In this document: positions 34,879 to 45,161 of the stretch, piece by piece
Position numbering within the stretch: position 1 is the stretch's first letter
Layout: each line of letters opens with the position of its first letter
Source of the DNA: an uncultured beta proteobacterium
Lineage (GTDB): Bacteria; Pseudomonadota; Gammaproteobacteria; Burkholderiales; Burkholderiaceae_C
DNA length: 64,000 bases
NCBI GenBank assembly: GCA_903876735.1
Contig: CAIRAW010000030.1
Location: 21,092-85,091 of the forward strand
Direction: 5' to 3'
Program-made: the position numbers and the translations under genes
Notes under the pieces: generated by a model
What the model saw: only the letters and a program-made list of their open reading frames with translations
What the model was told of the DNA's origin: nothing
Database searches by the model: none

Positions 34879-35517
34879 CTATGGCTTGACAGGAGACGAG
34901 GCTGCGACCAGCGGCGCCGCTGCAGAACCAGTGCTGAGCCGTGCTTTTTCAGCCTCGCTGGCACGCGTCAAATGAACCCGGATGGTGAAATTTGCAACCC
35001 GGCGCACTTCGCGGGCAGACAAGGTGACCGAACCGGCCACGATTTCCACCAATTCGGGCTTGGAAAACCAGGGTGTGTTGTTGCTCAGATTACGCAAAAA
35101 TTCGGACACGCGCTCGTTCGATTGCGCCACGCCCTGCAATGTCACATCCTGGTTGTCCTGGCGCATGCTGGCGATATAGATGCCGTCAGGCACTTGCTTG
35201 ACCAACTCGGTCAGCAAGTGAACGGGTAAATTTCGGTCAGCCTGCAGATCTTCCACCGCCTGCTGGCGTGCGCGCAGCGCGGCGATCTCGGACTCGAGAC
35301 TGGCAATATCCTTGATTTGCGCATCAAAACGCTTGATTTCGGTTTGCAGCACCTGGTTTTTCGTCTGCTGAGCGGAGATCTGCCCCTGGTACCAAAGAAA
35401 GATGATGCCAGCCAGCACACCACCGGCAAGCGCGGACGCGCCCAGCCCGGCATTAAACAGGTCCCGGCGCCGCTTGCGCGCCGCCTCCCGGTGCGGGAGC
35501 AGGTTGATCAGAATCAC
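34879..35517 (-). CDS. pilN: Type IV pilus assembly protein PilN
   Basis: Inner-membrane protein of 212 residues. The start is a GTG at 35517 with GGAGG eight bases upstream, overlapping the pilM TAG by one base. It gives the family N terminus (V)ILINLLPHREAARKRR, whose INLLP motif binds PilM. A membrane helix (ASALAGGVLAGIIFLWY) and a coiled coil follow. Confidence 0.95.
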   Translation of the reverse strand: MILINLLPHREAARKRRRDLFNAGLGASALAGGVLAGIIFLWYQGQISAQQTKNQVLQTEIKRFDAQIKDIASLESEIAALRARQQAVEDLQADRNLPVHLLTELVKQVPDGIYIASMRQDNQDVTLQGVAQSNERVSEFLRNLSNNTPWFSKPELVEIVAGSVTLSAREVRRVANFTIRVHLTRASEAEKARLSTGSAAAPLVAASSPVKP

Positions 35518-36593
35518 TACAGAAACCTCCGCAAGGCCAGCCCGCAAGCCGTGAGGTAGGAAGGCGCCTCGCGCGTCATCTTGTTGAGGCGGACCCGTTC
35601 TCCCATTTCCATGCCTTCAAACGGATTGACCAGACTGCACGCAAAAGTCGTTTGCTTTGTCACAGCAGCCGTCAAGCCAGGCAAGGCAGCGGACCCGCCC
35701 GCCAACATCACACATTCGACCTTGTTATGGGGCGTGCTGGTAAAAAAGAACTGCAGTGCACGGCCGATTTCGTGCACCATGCTTTCAACAAAGGGATTCA
35801 AGACGCTGGACTCATAGTCGTCAGGAAGTTCTCCGCTTCGCTTTTTGCTTTCCGCCTCTTCCATGGAAAACCCGTACTGGCGCACAATCAATTGCGTCAA
35901 CTGGGCTCCGCCAAAGGCCTGGTCCCGGTCGTACAGGACCTCGTTGTTTCGTATGACCTGCATACTGGTGGTGACAGCGCCGACTTCGAACAAAGCCACA
36001 ATGCTGCCAACGCCCTTGTTCGGCAGCCTCTCGATCAGGCGATTGGTCGCCAGTCGCGAGGCATAAGACTCCACATCCACAATGACCGGCTTCAGGCCAG
36101 CGGCTTCGGCCAGCCCCTGGATATCCTGAACCTTCTCCTTGCGAGAAGCCGCAATCAGAACCTCGATGTCGCCTGCCGAGTTTGCGCTGGGCCCGATGAC
36201 ACAAAAATCAAGGCTAACCTCATCGAGCGGGAACGGGATGTACTGATTGGCCTCGGTCTCGACCTGAAGTTCCAGTTCAGAGTCCGACATACCGCCCGGA
36301 AGCGTGATTTTCTTGGTGATGACAGCAGACGGCGGCAGAGCCATCGCGACGTTTCTGGTCTTGGTTCCGCTTTTCCTGACGAGGCGACGCACGGCCTCCG
36401 CGACTTCATCGAACTTTTCAATGTTGCCATCTGTTATCCAGCCGCGCTCCAGTGGTTCGATTGCGCAGCGCTCGAGCACCAGGTCGCCGGCCTTGTTTTG
36501 ACCTAACTCGACCAGTTTGACACTGGACGAACTGACGTCCAAACCCAGCATGGGCGAAGGCTGACGGTTGAACAAGGACCCCAAAGAGATCAA
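35517..36593 (-). CDS. pilM: Type IV pilus assembly protein PilM
   Basis: Actin-like cytoplasmic ATPase of the pilus alignment complex, 358 residues. It has MLGLDVSSSSVKLVELG (phosphate-1), GSIVALFEVGAVTTSMQVI and the C-terminal MLAGGSAALPGL. The start is most likely the TTG at 36593, with AGGGG eight bases upstream; this gives LISLGSLFNRQ, as in homologues. An in-frame ATG exists at 36608 without such a site. First gene of pilMNOPQ. Confidence 0.95.
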   Translation of the reverse strand: MISLGSLFNRQPSPMLGLDVSSSSVKLVELGQNKAGDLVLERCAIEPLERGWITDGNIEKFDEVAEAVRRLVRKSGTKTRNVAMALPPSAVITKKITLPGGMSDSELELQVETEANQYIPFPLDEVSLDFCVIGPSANSAGDIEVLIAASRKEKVQDIQGLAEAAGLKPVIVDVESYASRLATNRLIERLPNKGVGSIVALFEVGAVTTSMQVIRNNEVLYDRDQAFGGAQLTQLIVRQYGFSMEEAESKKRSGELPDDYESSVLNPFVESMVHEIGRALQFFFTSTPHNKVECVMLAGGSAALPGLTAAVTKQTTFACSLVNPFEGMEMGERVRLNKMTREAPSYLTACGLALRRFL

Positions 36594-36649
36594 AACTATC
36601 CCCTGCAACAGACCGACCCAAGATCGGCAAAACTTAAGAATTCACTTCA

Positions 36650-36678
36650 ATGCTAGCAGCAAGCACCTTGTATCGCAA
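36650..36678 (-). promoter_or_regulatory. Predicted pilM operon promoter
   Basis: On the minus strand TTGCGA (36673-36678), 17 bp, TAGCAT (36650-36655): 4/6 matches in each hexamer. It lies about 57 bp before the TTG start of pilM in the 268 bp divergent region shared with the penicillin-binding protein gene. Confidence 0.35.
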
Positions 36679-36829
36679 AGGTTTTCCCAAATTCAAAAGA
36701 TTTTGAGCGTTGTCAAAAGTTGACGCTTTGTACGCGGATGTTACACAGAACAACGTCCACGCGCACGGCAGGGGTTCAAGCAGCAACAATAAAGGATACT
36801 AGCGCGCCAGTCCTGCTAAACACCGTTTT

Positions 36830-36835
36830 TATAAT
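36830..36835 (+). promoter_or_regulatory. Possible -10 box of the penicillin-binding protein gene
   Basis: A perfect TATAAT lies 26 bp before the ATG at 36862. No good -35 is visible at the right distance, and the resulting leader would be only about 20 nt. The rest of the divergent region (36594-36861) is AT-richer than the genes and holds no other feature I can support. Confidence 0.3.
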
Positions 36836-36861
36836 GGGGACGCGTTTCCAAGAACTTATCT

Positions 36862-39255
36862 ATGCCCTCCAAACCCTCGCCTAGCGACATCCATGCGCCC
36901 ACCCCAAAGCCTGCGCGCACCACGGCCACGAACTGGTTGCTGCGCCTGACGCTGTGGGCCGGCGGACTGGCGCTGGCCGGACTGTTGTCGATTCTGATCA
37001 TTGTGGGCATTGCCATGGCGGTGGCGTTTCCGAACCTGCCTGACATATCGGACCTGTCGGATTACCGCCCCAAGCTACCCTTGCGGGTGTTCTCGGCCGA
37101 AGGCGATCTGATCGGCGAGTTTGGCGAGGAACGCCGGCACCTGACCCCGATCAAGGAAATCCCCAAGATCATGACCGATGCTGTCCTGGCGATTGAAGAC
37201 TCCCGCTTCTATGAGCATGGCGGAGTCGACTACAAGGGCATGCTGCGCGCCGGACTGGCCAACCTCGGGCGCTTCAAGAGCCAGGGTGCATCCACCATCA
37301 CGATGCAGGTGGCACGCAATGTTTATCTGTCCTCGGAGAAAACCTATACCCGCAAGATCTACGAAATTCTGCTGACATTCAAGCTCGAACACATGCTGAC
37401 CAAGGACCAGATTCTTGAGATCTACATGAACCAGATCTTTCTGGGCAACCGCGCTTACGGCTTTGCCGCCGCATCCGAAGCTTATTTTGACAAGCCCCTG
37501 CAAAACATCACGATCGCGGAAGCCGCCATGCTGGCTGGACTGCCCAAGGCGCCCTCCGCCTATAACCCGATCAGCAACCCGAAACGGGCCCGCTCACGCC
37601 AGTTGCACATCATCGAACGCATGGAAGAAAACGGCTTTATCACGCCGGCGCAGGCCGTCGCTGCCAAGAAAGAGGAGCTCAAGGTCCGCTCCAACTCCGA
37701 CACCACCAAGGTGCACGCCGAGTACGTGGCTGAAACCGTGCGCCAGCTGATGTTTGCGCAATATGGCGACGAAACCTACACCCGTGGCCTGAACGTCTAC
37801 ACCACGCTGCGCACCGCGGACCAGGATGCGGCTTACCGATCCCTGCGTCGCGGCATCATGGACTACGAGCGCCGCCAGATTTACCGTGGCCCGGAAAAGT
37901 TCGTGGTTCTGCCCACGGATCCGCAGGAACTGGAAGATGCGATCGACGACGCACTGGACGATCACACCGACAACGGCGACGTGATGTCGGCCATGGTGCT
38001 GGAGGCAGATGCCCGGCACATCAAGGCCGTGCGCCAGAACGGTGAGGCGGTCGACATCAGCGGCGAGGGTCTCAAACCAGCACAGTCTGGGCTGTCGGAC
38101 AAGGCCGCCCCAAACATCAGGATCCGGCGCGGCGCCATCATCCGGGTCACCAAAACCGCCAAAAACACCTGGGAAATCACCCAACTTCCGGAAGTGGAAG
38201 GCGCTTTTGTCGCGATCGACCCGCGCGACGGTTCGATCAAGGCACTGGTGGGCGGCTTTGACTTCGAGAAAAACAAGTTCAATCACGTCACCCAGGCCTG
38301 GCGCCAACCGGGCTCGAGCTTCAAGCCTTTCATCTATTCCGCCGCCCTGGAAAAAGGCTTTACACCGGCCACTGTCATCAATGACTCACCCCTCTTTTTT
38401 GACGCTGGGGTAACCGGCGGCCAACCCTGGGAGCCGAAAAACTATGACGGCAAGTTCGAGGGACCCATGACGATGCGCCAGGGTCTGGCCAAATCCAAGA
38501 ACATGATCTCGATCCGCATCCTGCAGGCGGTGGGCGCCCAGAACGCACAGGAATGGATCACGCGCTTCGGCTTCGATCAAGACAAGCATCCGGCCTACCT
38601 GACCATGGCGCTTGGCGCCGGATCGGTCACGCCGATGCAGATGGTTTCAGCCTACTCGGTGTTCGCCAACGGGGGCTTGCGCGTCAATCCCTGGCTGATC
38701 AGCAAGGTGACCGAGCAAAAAGGCAAACTCCTGGTGGAAACCAAACAGCCGGTGCCGGACGAATCGATGCGCGCCATCGATGCCCGCAACGCGTTCATGA
38801 TGGAAAGCCTGCTGCAGACCGTCACCCGCTCCGGCACCGCAGCCTCGGCACAGGCCACCCTGAAACGCCCAGACCTGTACGGGAAAACCGGCACCACCAA
38901 CGACTCAATGGACGCCTGGTTTGCCGGCTTCCAGCCGACCCTGGCCGCCGTGACCTGGATCGGCTACGACACACCGCGCAAACTGGGCGATCGCGAAACC
39001 GGGGGGGGCTTGAGCCTGCCAGTCTGGATCCGGTTCATGGAGCATGCGCTTAAAAACGTGCCGGTCATGGAACCCGAGGCGCCAGAGGGCGTCATTCATT
39101 CAGGCGGCGAATGGTTTTTCGACGAGTACGCCAAAGGAGCCGGCATCAGCAGCCTGGGTCTGTCAGAAAAATCAGCCAACTCGCCGGGGGCGCCGGCCCA
39201 TACCCTGCCACCCGCTGACGAACGCAAGAGAATTCTCGACCTGTTTAAAAACTGA
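36862..39255 (+). CDS. mrcA: Penicillin-binding protein 1A (class A)
   Basis: Bifunctional peptidoglycan synthase of 797 residues. A short cytoplasmic N terminus and membrane helix ([19 protein letters not shown]) precede the glycosyltransferase domain with [17 protein letters not shown] and [12 protein letters not shown]. The transpeptidase domain has the active serine in GSSFKPF, the SKN motif and KTGTTND. The 3' end overlaps convergent cyaY by 11 bp. Length agrees with Burkholderiales PBP1A. Confidence 0.96.
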   Translation: MPSKPSPSDIHAPTPKPARTTATNWLLRLTLWAGGLALAGLLSILIIVGIAMAVAFPNLPDISDLSDYRPKLPLRVFSAEGDLIGEFGEERRHLTPIKEIPKIMTDAVLAIEDSRFYEHGGVDYKGMLRAGLANLGRFKSQGASTITMQVARNVYLSSEKTYTRKIYEILLTFKLEHMLTKDQILEIYMNQIFLGNRAYGFAAASEAYFDKPLQNITIAEAAMLAGLPKAPSAYNPISNPKRARSRQLHIIERMEENGFITPAQAVAAKKEELKVRSNSDTTKVHAEYVAETVRQLMFAQYGDETYTRGLNVYTTLRTADQDAAYRSLRRGIMDYERRQIYRGPEKFVVLPTDPQELEDAIDDALDDHTDNGDVMSAMVLEADARHIKAVRQNGEAVDISGEGLKPAQSGLSDKAAPNIRIRRGAIIRVTKTAKNTWEITQLPEVEGAFVAIDPRDGSIKALVGGFDFEKNKFNHVTQAWRQPGSSFKPFIYSAALEKGFTPATVINDSPLFFDAGVTGGQPWEPKNYDGKFEGPMTMRQGLAKSKNMISIRILQAVGAQNAQEWITRFGFDQDKHPAYLTMALGAGSVTPMQMVSAYSVFANGGLRVNPWLISKVTEQKGKLLVETKQPVPDESMRAIDARNAFMMESLLQTVTRSGTAASAQATLKRPDLYGKTGTTNDSMDAWFAGFQPTLAAVTWIGYDTPRKLGDRETGGGLSLPVWIRFMEHALKNVPVMEPEAPEGVIHSGGEWFFDEYAKGAGISSLGLSEKSANSPGAPAHTLPPADERKRILDLFKN

Positions 39256-39568
39256 GCGGGCAAGCCGACTGTTCGCTGGCCAGGCGCGACAGGTTGGCAA
39301 AGAATTCACCCTGCCCCTTGGTATCCTGCCAAAGAGCGCCGTCGAACTTGTAGTGATAACCGCCGGATCTGGCCGCCAGCCAGACCTCGTGCAAGGGTTT
39401 TTGCAGGTTGATGACGATCTGGCTCTTGTTGGAAAAGACCAGTGTCACCATGCCCCCGGTGCGCTGACTGTCGATGTCGGCGCTGTCCTCATCGCTGATG
39501 CGGTCACAAGCAGCCTCCACCCTGTGCAGCAGTATTTCCGCGTGGTCCATGAATTCCGAGTCAGTCAT
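39245..39568 (-). CDS. cyaY: Frataxin-like iron-sulfur assembly protein CyaY
   Basis: Iron-binding regulator of iron-sulfur cluster assembly, 107 residues. The acidic N-terminal helix ([22 protein letters not shown]) and beta-sheet core ([37 protein letters not shown]) are typical. The ATG at 39568 (MTDSEF) fits the family; the frame extends to 39598. It is divergent from lptM, 12 bp apart. Confidence 0.94.
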   Translation of the reverse strand: MTDSEFMDHAEILLHRVEAACDRISDEDSADIDSQRTGGMVTLVFSNKSQIVINLQKPLHEVWLAARSGGYHYKFDGALWQDTKGQGEFFANLSRLASEQSACPLSF

Positions 39569-39580
39569 TACAATTTCACC

Positions 39581-39778
39581 ATGTTGCGTTTTGAGCAAAT
39601 TCTAGTCAGTGCGATTGTCCTTGCCGGCAGTGTGGCGAGCCTGTGCGCCTGCGGGCAACAAGGCCCACTCTACCTGCCAGCCGAACCCACGCCTCTCAAG
39701 TCAACCGGCACGCCGGCACAAAAACCGGCTCCCACCACCAGTACGCTGGTCCCCGCCACCCCATCCGTCCCGCAATGA
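39581..39778 (+). CDS. lptM: LPS translocon maturation lipoprotein LptM (YifL-like)
   Basis: Small lipoprotein of 65 residues. The signal [26 protein letters not shown] includes a lipobox with Cys at about residue 24, followed at once by the GxxGPLYLP motif that defines the family and in E. coli assists LptD oxidative maturation. The tail is Pro/Thr-rich and unstructured. The stop overlaps the lysA ATG (ATGA), a conserved arrangement. Confidence 0.88.
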   Translation: MLRFEQILVSAIVLAGSVASLCACGQQGPLYLPAEPTPLKSTGTPAQKPAPTTSTLVPATPSVPQ

Positions 39779-41049
39779 ATTCTTCCGATCTTCCCGGCCA
39801 GCCCCATCTTGCCTACCGGGGCAATGAACTCTTTCTGGAAGACATCCGCTTGCGTGATCTGGCACAGCAACACGGCACGCCGCTTTTTGTCTACTCCAAA
39901 GGCACCATGTTGGCCGCGCTGCAGGCTTACCAGCGCGGCTTTGCCGGCCGGGACGTCCAAATCTGTTACGCCGTCAAAGCCAACGCGAGCCTGAGCGTGA
40001 TCCAGATCTTTGCCCAGGCCGGTTGTGGCTTTGACATTGTTTCGGGCGGCGAGATCGAACGCGTGCTGTCCGCCGGCGGACAAGCCGACCGGATCATCTT
40101 CTCGGGTGTCGGAAAAACCAGAGCAGAAATGCGCCGGGCACTTGACCTTGGCATCGGCTGCTTCAATGTCGAGAGCGAGGCCGAACTCGACGTTCTGAAC
40201 GAAGTGGCCTCTGCCATGGGCGTGCGCGCACCGGTGAGCATCCGTGTCAACCCGAACGTCGATCCGAAAACGCATCCCTATATTTCAACCGGCCTCAAAA
40301 GCAGCAAGTTTGGGATTCCGCATGAACGGGTCCTGCCCACCTACCAGCGGGCCGCTGCGCTCAAGGGTCTGCGCGTCATCGGCATCGATTGCCATATCGG
40401 CTCCCAGATCACACAGGAAGAGCCCTACCTCGAAACAGTCGAGCGCATGGTCGATCTGGTCGAGGCCGTCGAGGCGGCTGGCATCCCGATCCAGCACATC
40501 GATTTTGGCGGCGGCTTGGGCATCAACTACAACGGTGAAACACCGCCCAACGCCGAGCAACTCTGGAAAAAGCTGCTGGCACGGCTTGATGCCCGTGGTT
40601 TTGGCCGGCGCCAGTTGATGATCGAACCCGGCCGCTCACTGGTTGGCAATGCGGGCGTCTGCCTGACCGAGGTGCTCTACCTCAAGCCGGGCGAGCAGAA
40701 AAACTTCTGCATCATCGACGCTGCCATGAACGACCTGCCGCGCCCCGCCATGTACCAGGCCTACCACCAGATCGTGCCGCTGCAGACACGCGACGCCAAG
40801 GCACTCACATGGGATGTGGTCGGCCCGATCTGCGAAAGCGGCGACTGGATCGGCCATGACCGAGAACTCGCGGTTCAGCCTGGCGACTTGCTGGCAGTAT
40901 TGTCTGCAGGCGCTTTTTGCATGAGCATGGCCAGCAACTACAACGCGCGCGGACGCGCGGCCGAGATTCTGGTGACGGGCGACCAGGCGCACCTGATTCG
41001 CCAGCGCGAGACCATCAGCGACCAGATGCGGCAGGAGAAGTTGCTTTAG
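39775..41049 (+). CDS. lysA: Diaminopimelate decarboxylase
   Basis: PLP enzyme making lysine from meso-diaminopimelate, 424 residues. The cofactor lysine is in ICYAVKANASLSV, the PLP-binding HIGSQI and the glycine-rich GGGLGINY follow, and the C-terminal ICESGDWIGHDREL contains the active Cys. The ATG at 39775 ([14 protein letters not shown]) overlaps lptM; upstream in-frame sequence belongs to other genes. Confidence 0.97.
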   Translation: MNSSDLPGQPHLAYRGNELFLEDIRLRDLAQQHGTPLFVYSKGTMLAALQAYQRGFAGRDVQICYAVKANASLSVIQIFAQAGCGFDIVSGGEIERVLSAGGQADRIIFSGVGKTRAEMRRALDLGIGCFNVESEAELDVLNEVASAMGVRAPVSIRVNPNVDPKTHPYISTGLKSSKFGIPHERVLPTYQRAAALKGLRVIGIDCHIGSQITQEEPYLETVERMVDLVEAVEAAGIPIQHIDFGGGLGINYNGETPPNAEQLWKKLLARLDARGFGRRQLMIEPGRSLVGNAGVCLTEVLYLKPGEQKNFCIIDAAMNDLPRPAMYQAYHQIVPLQTRDAKALTWDVVGPICESGDWIGHDRELAVQPGDLLAVLSAGAFCMSMASNYNARGRAAEILVTGDQAHLIRQRETISDQMRQEKLL

Positions 41050-41081
41050 CCGCGCAGATACGCCGGGCCGCAGAACGCTTG

Positions 41082-41693
41082 CTAGCGATGGCTCTTCTTC
41101 AAGTAGCGAACGGCGCGCCAGCCCAACAGCAAGGCCAGGACGGCGGCATAGGCGAGCACCTCGGCATAGTTGTGCTTGGCTGAACGCATCCAGAAGAAGT
41201 GCAGCAGAGCCAATCCGGCAACGGCGTAAACCAGACGGTGCAGACCTTGCCAGCGCTTGCCACCAAGCCAGCGAATGGCGCGATTGAACGAGGTCGCCGC
41301 CAGCAAGGTGAGCAGGACAAAAGCCGAAAACCCGACCAGAATAAAGGGACGCTTGGCAATGTCTTTGGCAATGTCAGTCAGCTCAAAGCCCATGTCGAAG
41401 CCGCTGTAACTCAGCAGGTGCAATACGACGTAGAAGTAGACAAACAAGCCCAGCATGCGGCGCAGGCGTGCCAGTGCCGGGGTGGCCATCATGACCCGCA
41501 GCGGTGTCACGGCCAGCACCAGACACAGGGCGCGCAGCGTCCAGTCGCCACTGGCGCGGATCAGGGCCTCGGCCGGATTGGCACCCAAGCGGTTCGTGAT
41601 AGTCGCGTACAACAGCCACAAAAACGGCAGCAACATCAAACCGAAAACGACTGGCTTGGCTGCGCGGTGCGACAGCAGCGCCGGCACCGGCAT
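41082..41693 (-). CDS. msrQ: Methionine-sulfoxide reductase heme subunit MsrQ
   Basis: Heme b membrane protein of the ferric-reductase-like family, 203 residues, passing quinone or flavin electrons to MsrP. It has about six membrane segments with heme-ligand histidines in VYFYVVLHLLSY and WQGLHRLVYAVAGLALLHFFW. The start overlaps the msrP stop by one base. The name replaces YedZ. Confidence 0.95.
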   Translation of the reverse strand: MPVPALLSHRAAKPVVFGLMLLPFLWLLYATITNRLGANPAEALIRASGDWTLRALCLVLAVTPLRVMMATPALARLRRMLGLFVYFYVVLHLLSYSGFDMGFELTDIAKDIAKRPFILVGFSAFVLLTLLAATSFNRAIRWLGGKRWQGLHRLVYAVAGLALLHFFWMRSAKHNYAEVLAYAAVLALLLGWRAVRYLKKSHR

Positions 41694-42694
41694 CAGATGA
41701 ACTTCTTGAGGTCCATGCCGGCGTACAACTGGCCGACCTGGGCCTCATAGCCATTGAACATGAGGGTCTTGCGCTTCTTGGCGAACAAGCCATCCTCGCC
41801 AATGCGGCGCTCCGTGGCCTGACTCCAGCGCGGATGGTCCACATCAGGATTGACGTTGGAATAAAACCCGTATTCGTTGGCAGCTGCCTTGTTCCACGCG
41901 GTTGCGGGCTGCTTGTCGGTGAAACGGATCTTGACCAGGCTCTTGCCGCTCTTGAAACCGTATTTCCAGGGCACCACGAGCCGAACCGGCGCGCCGTTCT
42001 GCTTGGGCAGGACTTCACCGTACATGCCAAAGCTGAGCAGGGTCAGCGGGTGCATGGCCTCGTCCAGGCGCAGACCTTCAACATAGGGCCAGTCCAGCAC
42101 GCGCGAACCGACGAAAGGCATGGTCTTGGGATCAGCCTGGGTCACAAATTCAACATACTTCGCGCTGCCCAGCGGCTCCACTTTTTTGATCAGTTCGCGC
42201 AAGGAATAGCCAACCCAGGGGATCACCATCGACCAGCCTTCGACGCAGCGCAGGCGATAGATACGCTCCTCCTGGGCGCTGAGCTTGAGCAGGTCTTCCA
42301 GCGTGTAGCGTGCCGGCTTCTTGACCAGACCCTCGACCTCGACCGTCCACGGACTCGTCAACAGGGTGTGCGCGTTGTGCGCCGGGTCCGCCTTGTCAGT
42401 GCCAAACTCGTAAAAGTTGTTGTAGCTGGTGGCGTCTTTGTAATCGGTCAGCTTTTCCATCGTGACGCCACCCGCCACGGCCGACTTGGCGCCTGGCAAG
42501 GCGGGCAGTTTGCCGCCGCGGGGTGCTGCGCTCTGCGCCTGCGCTGCGCGGGACGCCCAAGACGCCATCGCCGCGCCAGCAACGCCGCCCGCCATCAACT
42601 TGATCAGATCACGCCGGCCCGCATAGACAGCCTGCGGCGTGATCTCACTGGGGTTCGGGTGCGAAAAGCCATCGCGGCTGGTTTTGATGCGCAT
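41693..42694 (-). CDS. msrP: Protein-methionine-sulfoxide reductase catalytic subunit MsrP
   Basis: Periplasmic molybdopterin enzyme repairing oxidised methionine in envelope proteins, 333 residues. The Tat signal contains [18 protein letters not shown], so export should depend on the tatABC genes at the other end of the window. The molybdenum-ligand Cys is in [17 protein letters not shown]. Forms an operon with msrQ. Confidence 0.96.
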   Translation of the reverse strand: MRIKTSRDGFSHPNPSEITPQAVYAGRRDLIKLMAGGVAGAAMASWASRAAQAQSAAPRGGKLPALPGAKSAVAGGVTMEKLTDYKDATSYNNFYEFGTDKADPAHNAHTLLTSPWTVEVEGLVKKPARYTLEDLLKLSAQEERIYRLRCVEGWSMVIPWVGYSLRELIKKVEPLGSAKYVEFVTQADPKTMPFVGSRVLDWPYVEGLRLDEAMHPLTLLSFGMYGEVLPKQNGAPVRLVVPWKYGFKSGKSLVKIRFTDKQPATAWNKAAANEYGFYSNVNPDVDHPRWSQATERRIGEDGLFAKKRKTLMFNGYEAQVGQLYAGMDLKKFI

Positions 42695-42738
42695 GCTGCT
42701 GTCCTCGGTTCAGTGGCCAGCCCCGATTGTCGTCACCT

Positions 42739-42777
42739 CAAAAGAAAAGGGCAGGCCACTTCAAAATGGACCTGCCC
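42739..42777 (-). terminator. Intrinsic terminator after the cytochrome c4 gene
   Basis: On the minus strand GGGCAGG (42771-42777) pairs with CCTGCCC (42749-42755) around a 15-base loop that allows two further pairs, followed by TTTTCTTT. It lies 24 bp past the cytochrome c4 stop and upstream of msrP. Confidence 0.7.
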
Positions 42778-42801
42778 CCGCCAGGGTTTGTTGAAAACGA
42801 A

Positions 42802-43482
42802 CTAACGCAAACCGGCGACGTAGTCGGCTACGGCCTTGATTTCGGCGTCGTTCAGTTTGGCCGCCACCTGTGTCATTTGCAGACTGTTCTTGCGCACGCC
42901 ATCACGGAAAGCCAGCAACTGGGCCACGGCATAGTCGGCATGCTGGCCGCTCAAGCGCGGGTACTGGGCCGGAATCCCGGCGCCATTGGGACTGTGACAA
43001 CCGGCGCAGGCGGGAATCTGGCGGTCAGCAATGCCGCCGCGGTAGATGCGCTCGCCCAGGGTCACCAGTTCCCGATCCTTGGCAAAGCCAGGCTTGGCGG
43101 TCTTGGTGCCGAGCCAGGCAGCGACATTCTTGACATCGGCGTCGGAGAGCGTTGCCGCCATGCCCGTCATGATCGCGTTGGCGCGCTTGCCAGCCTTGAA
43201 TTCGGTCAACTGCTTGACCAGGTAATCAGGGTGCTGCTGGGCCAGCTTCGGGTTCACCGGGATGACCGAATTGCCATCGGGACCGTGGCAGGCGGCGCAC
43301 ACGGCATTGAAACTGGCTTCACCTTTGGTCAAATCGGGTTTGGCCGCTGCCGGTGCGGGCGCGTGCTTGACCTCGACCGGAGCCGAGGCAGGGGCAGCCG
43401 CCGGCGTTGCCTCTGCAGCCAGGGCATTAACAACAGGCACTGCCAGGCAGGCGGAGAGTAGGAGGGAAACAAGCAACTTCAT
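42802..43482 (-). CDS. Cytochrome c4-type diheme protein
   Basis: Periplasmic electron carrier of 226 residues. After a Sec signal (MKLLVSLLLSACLAVPVVNALAAEA) and an Ala/Pro linker, two cytochrome c domains each have one heme site: CAACHGPDG and CAGCHSPNG. Such proteins donate electrons to terminal oxidases. The ATG at 43482 is preferred because it begins the signal peptide; the frame runs to 43560. Divergent from engB across 78 bp. Confidence 0.93.
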   Translation of the reverse strand: MKLLVSLLLSACLAVPVVNALAAEATPAAAPASAPVEVKHAPAPAAAKPDLTKGEASFNAVCAACHGPDGNSVIPVNPKLAQQHPDYLVKQLTEFKAGKRANAIMTGMAATLSDADVKNVAAWLGTKTAKPGFAKDRELVTLGERIYRGGIADRQIPACAGCHSPNGAGIPAQYPRLSGQHADYAVAQLLAFRDGVRKNSLQMTQVAAKLNDAEIKAVADYVAGLR

Positions 43483-43560
43483 AGGGATTGGCAGGTCAAG
43501 TCGGTTGGGCAAAACAGGCGCCATTCTACAATGCGGCCTGGGGTTTTTCCCCTTTACCAA

Positions 43561-44253
43561 ATGACTACCCCCTCAAACACCAGCACTCCCGCCTCTCCAA
43601 TACCCAGCGCGCCGGGCGACGCCGCCATTACAAACGCCCTGGCTTCGGGCTGGCTGCACACGGCAAAATTCCTTACGACCGCGCCGCAGCTGCACTTTTT
43701 GCCCGCGCTCGACGTGCCCGAAATCGCCTTCGTCGGCCGCTCCAACGCGGGCAAATCCACCTGCATCAACACGCTGACGCAGCAAAAGCAGTTGGCTTTT
43801 GCCTCCAAGAAACCCGGCCGCACGCAGCACATCAACCTGTTTTCACTGGGCAAGCAAGGGGTGATGGATGCGGTGCTGGCCGACCTGCCAGGCTATGGCT
43901 ATGCGGCCGTTCCGAAACAGGACAAGATCCGCTGGCAACAGGTGATGGCCAATTACCTGGTGACGCGCGAGAACCTCAAAGCCATCGTGCTGATGTGCGA
44001 CCCGCGTCACGGCCTGACCGAACTCGATGAAATCCTGCTCGACATCATCCGCCCCCGAGTGCAGGAGGGCCTCAAGTTCCTGGTCATCCTGACCAAGGCC
44101 GACAAGCTCACGCGCGTCGAGCAGAACAAGGCGCTGTCCATCATGAAGCTGCAGGCTGGCGGTGGTGAAGTGCGGCTGTTTTCCGCGACCAAACGTCTGG
44201 GCATCGACGAGGTCTCCACCCTGTTGTGGCAGTGGGCGCACCCGGCACCATGA
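43561..44253 (+). CDS. engB: Ribosome-biogenesis GTPase YihA/YsxC
   Basis: Essential-type GTPase involved in 50S subunit assembly, 230 residues. G1 is GRSNAGKST, G3 DLPGYGYA, G4 TKADKL. A 30-residue Ser/Pro-rich extension precedes the domain. The ATG at 43561 follows a possible -10 (TACAAT at 43527-43532). The stop overlaps the next start as ATGA. Confidence 0.95.
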   Translation: MTTPSNTSTPASPIPSAPGDAAITNALASGWLHTAKFLTTAPQLHFLPALDVPEIAFVGRSNAGKSTCINTLTQQKQLAFASKKPGRTQHINLFSLGKQGVMDAVLADLPGYGYAAVPKQDKIRWQQVMANYLVTRENLKAIVLMCDPRHGLTELDEILLDIIRPRVQEGLKFLVILTKADKLTRVEQNKALSIMKLQAGGGEVRLFSATKRLGIDEVSTLLWQWAHPAP

Positions 44254-45161
44254 TCGAAACCTATAACCAGGCTTTGCCGCATGGCATCAGCCTGAGTTGC
44301 CGGGCTGCCGGCGAACCAGGGCGCCCGGTTCTGCTGTTTTTGCACGGGTTTCCGGAAGGCGCGTTTGTCTGGGACTTCCATCTGGCCTACCTCTCGCGAC
44401 CCGAACATGGCGGCTACCGCTGCATCGCTCCCAATCTGCGCGGCTTTGAGCGCTCCAGCGCACCCGTCGACATCAGCGCCTACCGGCCCAAACATCTGGT
44501 GCAGGACATTGCGGCCCTGATCGCGCTCGAAACACAGGACCGGGGCGGTCAACTGGCGGCACTGGTGGCCCATGACTGGGGCGGCGCCGTGGCCTGGAAT
44601 CTGGCCAACCAGTTCCCTGAACTCGCGCAGAAACTGGTCATCATCAACTCGCCGCACCCGGGAACCTTTTTGCGCGAGTTGCAGCACAACCCTGCGCAGC
44701 AGGCGGCCAGCGCCTACATGAATTTTCTGATCCGGCCCGACGCCGAAGCCTTGCTGACGCAAGACGATTACCGCCGCCTCTGGGAGTTCCTGACCAACGG
44801 CAAAAATGGCCCCGCCGCACCAGCCTGGCTCACGAATGAAGTCAAGGACCAATACCGGAACGTCTGGCGCGCCGGACTGCGCGGCGGCTGCAACCTGTAC
44901 CGCGCCTCGCCGCTGCGCCCAGCCAGCGCGCAGGACCCGGCAGCGACGGCGGTGAGTATTCCGCTGGAGTTGTTGACCGTGAGCCTGCCCACGCTCGTAA
45001 TCTGGGCGCTGGACGACATTGCGCTGCCGCCCGGCTTGATCGATGGTCTGGAGCACTATGTCAAGCATCTGACGCTGCACACCGTGCCGAATGCCTCGCA
45101 CTGGGTCGTACACGAGCAGCCCCAACACATCGCAGACCTGATCGCCGGATTTCTGGCTTAG
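44250..45161 (+). CDS. Alpha/beta hydrolase (epoxide hydrolase-like)
   Basis: Alpha/beta-hydrolase of 303 residues. Visible are the oxyanion motif FLHGFPEG, the nucleophile Asp in VAHDWGGAVAW (Asp rather than Ser, as in epoxide hydrolases and haloalkane dehalogenases) and the His in NASHWVVHEQP. Cap residues suggest epoxide hydrolase, but the substrate is unknown. Translationally coupled to engB and convergent with the first acyltransferase, overlapping it by 4 bp. Confidence 0.85.
   Translation: MIETYNQALPHGISLSCRAAGEPGRPVLLFLHGFPEGAFVWDFHLAYLSRPEHGGYRCIAPNLRGFERSSAPVDISAYRPKHLVQDIAALIALETQDRGGQLAALVAHDWGGAVAWNLANQFPELAQKLVIINSPHPGTFLRELQHNPAQQAASAYMNFLIRPDAEALLTQDDYRRLWEFLTNGKNGPAAPAWLTNEVKDQYRNVWRAGLRGGCNLYRASPLRPASAQDPAATAVSIPLELLTVSLPTLVIWALDDIALPPGLIDGLEHYVKHLTLHTVPNASHWVVHEQPQHIADLIAGFLA

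Noticed and set aside
39569..39580. Leaderless promoter for lptM (TACAAT at 39569-39574)
   Set aside because: No -35 element at the proper distance, and the box lies inside the 12 bp gap next to cyaY; too weak to report.
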